A stretch of DNA of 64,000 nucleotides from Triplophysa rosa (lineage: Eukaryota > Chordata > Actinopteri > Cypriniformes > Nemacheilidae): positions 5,404,096-5,468,095 of the forward strand of contig NC_079898.1 in assembly GCF_024868665.1 (NCBI RefSeq), given 5' to 3'. Below, in pieces: positions 51,602-64,000 of this stretch (the stretch's first letter is position 1; the number at the start of each line of letters is the position of its first letter). Position numbers and translations under genes: made by a program. Below the pieces are notes generated by a model. The model saw only the letters and a program-made list of their open reading frames with translations. It had not been told where the DNA came from and ran no database searches.

Positions 51602-52216
51602 TCAGAATCAGAAAGAGCTTTATTGTAAGGTAAGGTAAGGTAAACTTTATTGTCCCAGAGTAAAATGTGTCTTGGGCTTCACCATACACATGCTGCACCA
51701 TACAAAAACTCCATACAAGTGTGCTTGGACACACAAGGAATTTGTCTTGGCTTCCAGCACACATACAGGTTAAAAAAGTGACAAGGCACATGTAACAAAA
51801 CGTAACAAATAAATATGTGAGAGACAATACACATTTGTCAAACCAATAACTGTAGTTTCGCCTGCAAACTTCAAGAGCTTGACAGAGGGATCAGTAGAGG
51901 TGCAGTCATTGGTGTACAGGGAGAAGAGCAGTGGGGAGAGCACACATCCCTGGGGGGCACCAGTGCTGATGGTACAGCTGTTGGATGTGAATTTACCAAT
52001 TCTAACTAGCTGTTGCCTGTCTGTCAGAAAGCTGGTGATCCATTGACAGACAGAGGAACAGAGAGCTGGTTTAGTTTGGTCTTGCGGAGTGTTGGGACGA
52101 TGGTGTTAAAGGCTGAACTGAAGTCCACAAACAGGATCCTTGCATAATTCCCTGGTCTGTCCAGATGTTGTAGGGTATAATGCAGTCCCATGTTGACTGC
52201 ATCATCCACAGACCTG
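51602..52216 (-). mobile_element. Rearranged antisense L2 fragment
   Basis: On the - strand: [20 protein letters not shown] and RILFVDFSSAFNTIVP (about 52080-52209), then a piece coding ISTGAPQGCVLSPLLFSLYT (about 51925-51990). The region between the FADD motif and the 3' end is deleted. The 3' tail (CAATAAAGCTCTTTCTGATT on the - strand) lies at 51602-51625 and 51716-51760, split by a 90-bp insertion. It is the same subfamily as 35405-38957. Confidence 0.85.
51626..51715 (-). repeat. 90-bp LINE-tail insertion with TAAGG repeats
   Basis: GTAAGGTAAGGTAAGGTAA followed by ACTTTATTGTCCCAGAG lies in the middle of an L2 tail. On the - strand it reads as a different LINE 3' end (GACAATAAAGTTTACC) with a CCTTA run. 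The L2 tail resumes exactly at CAAGTGTGC (51716). Confidence 0.65.
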
Positions 52217-56457
<4,241 letters not shown>

Positions 56458-56535
56458 TGAAGAAAGCCATCGAGCTGAAATCCAGAGGGGTGAAAATGTT
56501 GCCGAATAAGGATACGAGTCACAAAAACACAGTCC
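56458..56535 (+). CDS. csmd1: csmd1 exon: basic linker between CUB2 and Sushi2
   Basis: This small 78-bp exon lies between ctccctacag and gtaagt. It is phase 1 at both ends, so it adds exactly 26 codons without changing frame. The peptide is VKKAIELKSRGVKMLPNKD followed by TSHKNTV. It contains no cysteine and is rich in lysine, and it corresponds to the linker that in CSMD proteins separates the second CUB from the second Sushi domain (human: VKKAIELKSRGVKMLPSKD, from memory). A symmetric phase 1-1 exon of 78 bp could be skipped without frameshift, so alternative splicing is possible but not shown by the sequence. It is too short to be found by ORF length and rests on splice sites and peptide match. 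Confidence 0.92.
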
Positions 56536-56713
56536 GTAAGTACACTTCTCACACGTTCCCCACTTCAATTCATGATGTAAAATTACAGCTGACATAAAGT
56601 AAGAGAAGTCAGGTTAAATAGTAGATAAGCGCGTTTCATGAACTTGTCAAGGTGTCCTGCTAGCCGGCGTCAAACGTGAAACCCTCCTGCTGCTCTTGTC
56701 AGTAACTGACCAG

Positions 56714-57337
56714 GGGTGCGTTTCCCAAAAGTATCGATAGCCAACTATGGTCGCAAGTTCCGTCCTTACAGAATAGTTCACGGTTCAAGTGTTTCCCGAA
56801 ACCATCGTTCCAATGGTCAATCGCAAACAGCATCGCAAAGTTGTGTGGTTGGACCTACAGGTCTAGAAACATCGTTCCTTGATATTATGACAATGTAGAC
56901 TTACATGCATCATGCTTTTGAGCAAAGTAAGCAAGCAACATGCAGTGCACTATATCCATCATTCTAAATATAAACAAATTAAATTTTACATCTTTTAGTT
57001 TAAGAAAATAGAAGCGCTGTTTTTTTGAAAAGTGCGTATGAGCCTATGTGCTCTAGGACCCTGGGGAATGCCTGGGCTTATGAATGAATTATATCGTGAA
57101 ATTAAACAACAGACGGCAAAAATACGATAGTTATTTAAAATGATCTGAACGGATCAATTAGAAGACGGAATTGCTCCACCACTTATGTGACGCCATCAAC
57201 TACGTACATTGTTGAACCAACGTGGTTCAAAAGTCAGATCCGCGACAAAGTTACTATGTTTTAGCTGGTTTGTTTCTCAAACGACGCATTGTACTATGAT
57301 GGTTAACCAGCGAGTTATGTCGAGTTATAACGCACCC
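56714..57337. mobile_element. Harbinger-like non-autonomous transposon, copy 2
   Basis: Ends GGGTGCGTTTCCCAAAAGTA and GAGTTATAACGCACCC, flanked by CAG at 56711-56713 and 57338-57340. It is 624 bp and in reverse orientation relative to the copy at 110-608 (shared GCCAACTATGGTCGCAAGTT and GATGGTTAACCAGCGAGTTA). No ORF of note. Confidence 0.72.
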
Positions 57338-57340
57338 CAG

Positions 57341-58496
57341 AGTGGTATGAAACCTGATCTGTTTTTTGAGTTGGTGATTAATGAATAAATGATGTGAATC
57401 ATTATCGTACTAAAACATACAAATGAGATTATATTAGCTACCTTGTAAAATAGTTATCAATTGCCAGGACGTTGTGTTGGGTATGTCCAAATGACCTTGT
57501 TATGACCTCATCACACAGTTTGAGTCATTTTATATCACAGAAGTGTAAATATCACCGTATAGTCATTCTAACAAGGTCAAAAAGTGCTATAAATGAAAGT
57601 AGCATACCAAACTCAATGCGTTGCTCTGGAATATGTGATTCTGAAGAGAGACCGCAGTCATTTGCATGTCCAAACAAAAGTAATTATGAATATGAGACAC
57701 AGGAAAAAGTCTATCAAAGTAATTTTTGGAGCGTGGAGACAAATTCGAATGACCGGATGATTATGATGATCAGATAATAATGACTGGCTGACTGTACATT
57801 TTTCTTGGCTTATTACCTTACCCGAGGTTGAATGTCTCGCTCAAGGACGTCCTGTAATGCTGCAGGGTTAAACCTGCAACCGTTCATCTATCCATCCACC
57901 AATTTAGATGTCATGGTCGTGGCTGACCACAATGCTTATAGAAATAAAACTCATCTGTGCTCCTGATGAATAGATATTCTATTTTTGTGGGAATTTTATT
58001 AAACCGGGATTGTTTTCATTCCCCTCAATCATGATAGTTTGCCACTATTTACCGGCCTTGCTTGTTTTCCTTATGTGTTTAATAAAGATGCCCTTGATGA
58101 TATTCTTAATGCAAAGGAGGAAGCAGCAGCCCGTCGTGCTGTATGGATGATTTCACCCGTTCTGCGCTCCGTCGAGCGTGTTCTCTGCCAATTAGCATTA
58201 CAAAACCTGCTGAGTCTGTTAAGTACATCACTTCAGCCCCGGCTACTGTAACATTTACGGTGTTCGCGGGATGACAGTAGCTTGTTTGTATGTAGCTACT
58301 CAGCCAATCGTTACATCCGAACATGAGAGAGGTCGCCTTGGGTTTGTTGACAAACGGCCCAATTCACTTAGAGCAGACAAAGCCGCTTACAAGACGACTG
58401 AGGGCAGCATTTGCAAGAGCAATCCACACGCCTCTGTAGGCCATTTCATTGACTTAAAGGCTGGATGTTTGAAATGAATCATATGATATGCATTCA
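57341..58496. other. csmd1: csmd1 intron, nothing recognised
   Basis: No element or exon that I can name. Confidence 0.5.
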
Positions 58497-58591
58497 AAGA
58501 CTTTAATAGGAAGTTTAACACAATAATAAAAAAAAATATATATATATATATATATTTTTTTTTATTGTGTTAAACTTCCTATTAAAGTCTT
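58497..58591. repeat. 95-bp near-perfect palindrome with AT core
   Basis: AAGACTTTAATAGGAAGTTT on the left is mirrored by AAACTTCCTATTAAAGTCTT on the right, continuing inward through AACACAATAATAAAAAAAAA to a (TA)n core. A third partial copy of the arm (GTGTTAAACTTCCTATTAAA) is at 58616-58635. Confidence 0.88.
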
Positions 58592-58635
58592 ATTAAGTGT
58601 TATAGTGTTTTATAGTGTTAAACTTCCTATTAAAG

Positions 58636-61180
58636 CCATGACGCCTAAGCAAGTTTTTATTAATCATACATAAGACTTTAATGGAATATATTTGAATAAA
58701 AAATATACAGTACATGTAAAAAAAATTGAAATGCTGAAAACTACTGTACCTGTATCTGTAATGAGAATCAAAAACGTACAGTGTGACAAGATAATATTAA
58801 GCTTTTAACTAGAAAATCTAAAGTAATCTGTTAACCTGGTAGCAATTTAAAAGGGACTGGTAGATGTGTTTCTTTACATAAAAAATATCTTTGTGTGCGA
58901 GTAAACAGTCCTTTAAAAATGTTATTGAGGATGAGAATATCAGTCATGGAGACTTCTTTTTTTTCCCACTGTTTCTTTATTATTATTATTATTATTATTA
59001 TACATGAATATTCTGTCAATGTTTTTCCTTTTTTTGTATCATCTAGCAGTCCTTCCAAAGGTTTTTATCGGAATATTTTAATTTGACTCTGTTTAAATGA
59101 TATAAATGCAAACTAATTGAGACACGTTACGGTATTGAGAATTTCAACCGAAAAAGCAATAAAATACATAAATACCTAATTACTATGTTAAAATTAAGCT
59201 TTGTGCTTTGAGAACCCAATTATCTTTATTATTATGATCATGTTTTTCTGAATTATATTTTCTCAATTAAAATCATATACAATACAATTTTATTTACATA
59301 TCACAATTTAAAAACACTTGAAGGTGACCAAAGCGCTTCACAAAAAGACGATGACCACATTTTAAAACGCACAACACAATCATAATGTTTCAGTGGTTTC
59401 TTGAGAATGGCCCAACTTTATGGATACTAATAGAAAGAGAGAAAAAACAGCCGTGCAGTCTGTGAAAGACTGTAATGTGTAGAGACATTGGGATCAGAAT
59501 GGGATCTGTCCATACTATAGTAAGAACCAGTTTTTTTTTACTGATGTAACTCAGAAAGTAAAGCTGAATGTTTTATTCAACAATGTAGCATGGGGATATC
59601 TGGGCTACTTGTCACCTAGCAACCCAAAGTTAACTAAAAAGAAACTGAGTTTCAGTTCAGAAATTCGTTTATTCGTTTTCCATTATTCTTTGATAAATAA
59701 ACCTCTTTAACAGATAACTATTGCGTAACACCAACCAATCAGATTGTTGCTGGCAATTCCAACTAGTACCCGCCATTCCTGTGTGCAATATGCATCAGAC
59801 AGTCAGCGAATGGCCTGTGGGCGGCCTATGGGCATTACGCCTGAGGCAGAGACTGACACACATGTTGCTTATAGATGCTGCTTGTTTATTTATTTATTGG
59901 ATGAAATGGCATGCACAAATTGTCCATACAGGACGTCCTGGTAGAGACCACAGAAGAAGAGGTCCTGACATCTCAAAGTAAATCTTTGTTTGGGTTGAAC
60001 AAAAGAAAGTCGTGTACATGTCTTGAGGGCGAGTCAAGGATGAAAGAATCATTTTTGGGTGAACTGTCCCTTTAAAAGTGCTCTTGATATGTCTGCTGTA
60101 AAAGGTTTTGATGATATTGCTCAAATCAATTCCTCTATGTTTAGTGTTGTGTTAGAATGGCTAACTCCAGCCAAGTCTTTCAGAAGTTAGCGAGAGGGCT
60201 AACATCTCTTCTAGCACCTTTAAGAGAAACTCTCAGATCTCAGATTGGGAAGGAAGTGTACTTGGCGTTTATGTATTAAACGTTCACACATGCATTACGA
60301 GGAGCTCTTTGGCATATTGAGGTGATCACAGGGCAGCACAGGAGAGCAAAATAATGCCTAACAGAAAGCCCGACACCCGCTTAGATCAAACAGAATAACT
60401 CTGGAGTCTGATCTCCACAATCAGGAGAGATGACATTTGAAGACCGCATCAAAAAGAGCGGCATGACAGGTGATCAAAAGGCCTCACTGCATAAGTGACA
60501 AGCTTGGGCTGCGTACACGCAAACACACGCTAGAAAATTCCCTTGACCTTGCCTCATGATCCCAGTTGTTTTTTCCTTTTCCCGAGTTTCACGAGAATTC
60601 ATTGTGTGGCATTTAAAACATTACCCAAACTATGGTCCAGTTCTGAATATGGACCTCACACTACACAACAACAACAGCAAAACCACAGGAAAAACAAAAT
60701 CAGACGCTGCATGCTGTTGGTTGGTTTGTTTTTCAAATCTATGCATGTGTACTTTTGTAGGTTTATTTGTTCAAATTTATTTTACAGACATAACTTATGA
60801 AAAAACAAATAGTGCTAGGAGCATCAAGATATCCAGATATCTTTCAAAGATTTTATGCCGCTATCAGTTTTTCTTAAATTATGAAATGTTTATATATATA
60901 ATTTCTCAGAGTTCTTAACTACTGGAGCATTTAGGGATGAATAATGAACAAATAGCTCAAAGGCTGTTATTTATTTGTCATCTTTATTAGCCAAAGAACA
61001 AATTCAAGGTGTTCATACGGTCCTGAAAAAATGGTTTGTTCTGGAATGAAACTCACTTTGATTAAAACTATTTTGTTTCATTATAATTCAATTCATCCAT
61101 ATTTATAAAATGATAAATTACTTAAAATGATTTATGAAAAGATGCAACAGTATTTCATTTCTCAATGTTGCATCAGGAAT
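58636..61180. other. csmd1: csmd1 intron with minor repeats
   Basis: (TTA)n at 58975-59001; a LINE 3'-tail piece in antisense at about 59278-59345 (CAATTTTATTTACATATCAC and CCAAAGCGCTTCACA); a MITE end at about 59985-60076 finishing TTTTTGGGTGAACTGTCCCT. The rest shows nothing. Confidence 0.45.
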
Positions 61181-61186
61181 GAAAGT

Positions 61187-61530
61187 TAAAGGGACAGTTC
61201 ACATTGCCCCAAACCCGTATACATTTCTTTGTTTTGCTAAACACAAAGGATTCAGATTGTTAAAAACCTGTATAAAAGTCTTTGTTTTGTTGAACACAAC
61301 AGCAGATATTTGGAAGAATGTCAGTAACCAGCAGATCTCATTCCCCATTGACTCCCGTAGTATTTATTTTCTTTACTATGACAGTAAATGGGGGATGAGA
61401 TTTGTTTGGTTAGTGACATTCTTCCAAATATCTGCTGTTGTGTTCAACAAAACAAAGACTTTTATACAGGTTTTTAACAATCTGAGGGGGAGTAAATGAT
61501 GATCATTTTTGGGTGCACTATCACTTTTAG
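61187..61530. repeat. Palindromic MITE of the GTTCACCC family
   Basis: Begins TTAAAGGGACAGTTCACATT and ends TTTTTGGGTGCACTATCAC. The inner arms AACCTGTATAAAAGTCTTTG and TTCTTCCAAATATCTGCTGT-type blocks are mirrored nearly base for base between about 61257-61335 and 61400-61482, so the element folds into one long hairpin. The ORF across it is a mirror artefact. Confidence 0.75.
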
Positions 61531-63359
61531 ATCTTACTTTGTACGTGTACTGGCATGTAAATGGTCAGATATAGATTATATTTTCTGATTTTTATCAGAA
61601 TTTGGCCATATTCTCATTATGAGTGCCATAATCCGGTTAAAACAATATTCAGTTTTTAGAAAGCATGTTTAGTTGTTTGTGTTAATTCTATATCATGGAG
61701 GCACGTTATTCTTCATATCTACTCTATTATGTAAGCATGCCTGAAGTAATTATGAGTGCTATAAGAGGCTGGTAATTGTAATTGTCGGGAGAAAAACATT
61801 TTTGGAGCCAAGAAGACAGATTACATTGTGAACATTAAGAGAAGTGAACATAAATCAATATACTGATAGGTAAGTCTCATGACCTACATTTTACAATTCA
61901 TTGGACTCCTGTGTGCAGTTGAATGAGATTTAATTTAAATTAAAATTTGATTAGATTAAATACTACTGTGAAAAATGACTAGAGATGAATAAATGACAAA
62001 GGCGAGCACCTCTATTATTTCCATAAGAGAATAATGATTATGTGTATACACTCATATTCCAATAGTTGTACATCATCTTTTTTGGTTTGAAATCAACCTA
62101 TTTGCCAATCAAACAGGATATTTTACAAAACACAACACGTGATGGGACTTTTGTTCATCATGGAATTGATTGGACCGTGGGAAAAGTGGGCATTACTGAT
62201 GATCCATGCACTGTTATACCTGGAATGTCTATTTAAAGTTTCATTTCATATAGGTTTTATACAGAATATGGAGAAACATGGTCATTGCTACACCTGATGT
62301 GGAATAATCCGTGAAGTGACCTGATGTGATTTTGGCCAGTAAATGACCTCAGAGGGATGTCAGAAAGCGAGAGTGAAAACATAAACTCAGTCTGGCTTAG
62401 GAGGAACACAGGAGCGGGGTAACATGGGACATGCTTTGACCTTTCTTTGCTTTTTATGAGTAATAGCCTTGAGCTTACGCCACTAAATCCCCTGTCAGCT
62501 GTACAGGAATAGATATTTCACCTGTGAATGCAATCTATACTGGCATTCTGATGAATATTGCACACTGGGCTGTGCTGAACTGGCACACGCCGTTTTTGCT
62601 TTTATTGTGTGCTTGGATTTGTGGCCGGTACATATTTTGAAAATATACAGTCACACGCGCGATTGGGAGAGTATTTCAACTTTCACATCAAACTGTAAAA
62701 CGCATGAATGTCTATATTAGATACAAAATGGCAAACCAAATACACTAAAGTGTTTGGTGTTTGTTGCTGCTTTAAATTTTGACTGAATAATTCATTTTAC
62801 AATTTGACAATTGTAGCTGAACCTTATAAAAAGTTGAAATTGCTTTTAATTGTCTGACTTATTGTGTTAATTTTTAAACAAAACAAAACTTTAAAATAGT
62901 AATATGTATAATATTTTAAATTAAGACAACGCTTTAATAATTAATGACAGTAATAACAACAACTATACATAAACAATAACGAAAAATAATAATAATGATA
63001 ATAGTAATCATAAATATAATAATAACAACAGCAATACTACTACTACTAATAGTAATAATAATGATCAATAACAACAATACATATTTTTTCTGTTGAATGT
63101 TCTCGACAGCTTCTGTGAAATTGACCCATATCATTTTTGGGTGCCACTGTATGAGTGTTCACAAACCATTCACGACGCACAAATGAGTGCTTTCCCAGCG
63201 AGACGCTGTAAGCATGATAAATGCGAGTCGGTAATGAGGCCGTACAGCCGGTGAGGTCATTCTGATACTCTTTAATTTGGACATCCCACACAACACACTA
63301 TCACACGCATGTCATTTATTTGCTCATCTTTCTTCTCGTCCTGTTTTTCCTGCCCGCAG
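61531..63359. other. csmd1: csmd1 intron with trinucleotide tract
   Basis: A degenerate (AAT)/(AAC)/(ACT) repeat region lies at 62935-63085. The acceptor region cctgtttttcctgcccgcag at the right edge is strong. Nothing else recognised. Confidence 0.55.
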
Positions 63360-63441
63360 TAAGCCAAGGGGGAATGGCGGCGGATATCTGCCCCGATCCA
63401 GGGATTCCTGAAAATGGGAAAAGAATTGGCTCCAGCTTCCA
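63360..63441 (+). CDS. csmd1: csmd1 exon: second Sushi domain, first part
   Basis: This 82-bp exon starts after ctgcccgcag, where its TA completes the Leu codon begun by C at 56535. It ends TTC CA before gtaggt (phase 2). The peptide is LSQGGMAADICPDPGIPENG followed by KRIGSSFQ. CPDPGIPENG is the standard opening of a Sushi domain with its first cysteine. The stretch between LSQGG and DICPDPG is slightly shorter than the human sequence I recall (LSQGGVALVSDMCPDPG), a small indel in a variable linker. The split of a Sushi domain over two exons with a phase 2 intron fits the next exon exactly. Confidence 0.93.
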
Positions 63442-63820
63442 GTAGGTTCTCTATTTATTCTCTTATCTGCAGCGCTTGTCCTTTTTAACCGCATGACACG
63501 GTTTTAATCAGGTCTGGACCTGCTGCCTGTCTGAACTCCCGCACCGATAGGCCATTACCACTAGGACCTCTGGTCACCACTACTAAGTGGGTTTTTAATG
63601 TCTCTCACACAAAAAAAGAGCAGATATGTGTGATACGTTCTGCATTTAATAGAAAACCATCTGGGTGTTTCAGAAAATGAAAGCAACTGCAGAGACAAGC
63701 GGCTTATGGTGACAGAAAACGCTTTCATTTCTGTGACAAAAGAAGGCGTAGTTGGTCTGATGGTGCGACTCGTGTCGCCGGTTGATCGCTGACGGTCATT
63801 TGTTTCCCCAAATTCCACAG
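63442..63820. other. csmd1: csmd1 short intron, 379 bp
   Basis: A short phase 2 intron between the two halves of the second Sushi domain; donor gtaggt, acceptor aattccacag. No repeat within it. Confidence 0.8.
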
Positions 63821-63945
63821 GGTCGGAGCCAGCATCCAGTTTTCCTGCGACGACAGCTACGTGCTGCAGGGATCAAAGAGCATCACTTGCCAGAGAGTGA
63901 CAGAGACTCTAGCGGCCTGGAGTGACCACAGGCCTATCTGTCGGA
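63821..63945 (+). CDS. csmd1: csmd1 exon: second Sushi domain, second part
   Basis: This 125-bp exon follows aattccacag, with the first G completing the Gln codon from 63441. It ends CGG A before gtaagtg (phase 1). The peptide is VGASIQFSCDDSYVLQGSKS, then ITCQRVTETLAAWSDHRPICR. It carries cysteines 2, 3 and 4 of the Sushi fold (FSCDD, ITCQR, PICR) and the Trp before the last cysteine. The match to remembered CSMD1 is strong (VLQGSKSITCQRVTETLAAW). The intron between this exon and 63360-63441 is only 379 bp, by far the shortest seen here. The gene continues beyond the right edge, where the third CUB domain is expected next. Confidence 0.95.
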
Positions 63946-64000
63946 GTAAGTGTAAATATGGGTCTGTTTCGCCCCCCGATGAGACATTTTTTGTGGCGAC

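Noticed and set aside
61134..61499. 121-codon ORF
   Set aside because: It spans a palindromic MITE and is symmetric about its centre, so it is not a gene.

Overview
The window is vertebrate, most likely from a ray-finned fish and probably a cyprinid-type genome. It is AT-rich and has long introns crowded with DNA transposons (mostly hAT-type with 8-bp target-site duplications), L2/CR1-type LINE copies, tRNA-derived SINEs and solo LTRs. The species assignment is inference from the repeat content and from the one recognisable gene.

The only host gene I can support is csmd1 (CUB and Sushi multiple domains 1) on the + strand. Six consecutive coding exons are present: 27698-27892 (first Sushi/CCP domain), 30646-30853 and 54660-54772 (second CUB domain), 56458-56535 (basic linker), and 63360-63441 plus 63821-63945 (second Sushi domain). 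All six have AG acceptors and GT donors. Exon phases join without a gap (1-1, 1-2, 2-1, 1-1, 1-2, 2-1) and the conceptual peptide reads continuously. The first 27.7 kb is upstream intron. The gene runs on past the right edge.

The introns are layered with mobile elements. From 1 to 4.5 kb there are a CAG-flanked Harbinger-like element inside an older repeat, a THAP-coding TTAA-flanked element splitting a small MITE, and a hAT copy. From 5.3 to 11.7 kb four more hAT-type copies with TAGGGCT-like ends occur, one of them inserted into a short MITE whose uninterrupted copy is at 15.6-16.0 kb. From 16.5 to 19.8 kb there is a fold-back structure beside a further hAT-like element. A 5'-truncated CR1/L2-type LINE lies on the - strand at 20.4-23.3 kb.

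Within the 23.8-kb intron between the two CUB2 exons are a solo LTR nested in a hAT, an L2-clade LINE split by a 1.1-kb hAT, a SINE nested in a MITE, a BED-finger hAT remnant, a 2.6-kb hAT with 347-bp near-identical internal inverted repeats, a multi-layer hAT nest at 47.0-49.2 kb, a second solo LTR and a rearranged antisense L2.

The coding exons appear intact. All transposon coding regions seen are broken by stops or frameshifts. I saw no rRNA gene, canonical tRNA gene, CRISPR array or bacterial-type operon. No wholly new system was found. The most unusual structures are the two fold-back elements, one of which carries a promoter-like, CCAAT-rich segment duplicated head-to-head.
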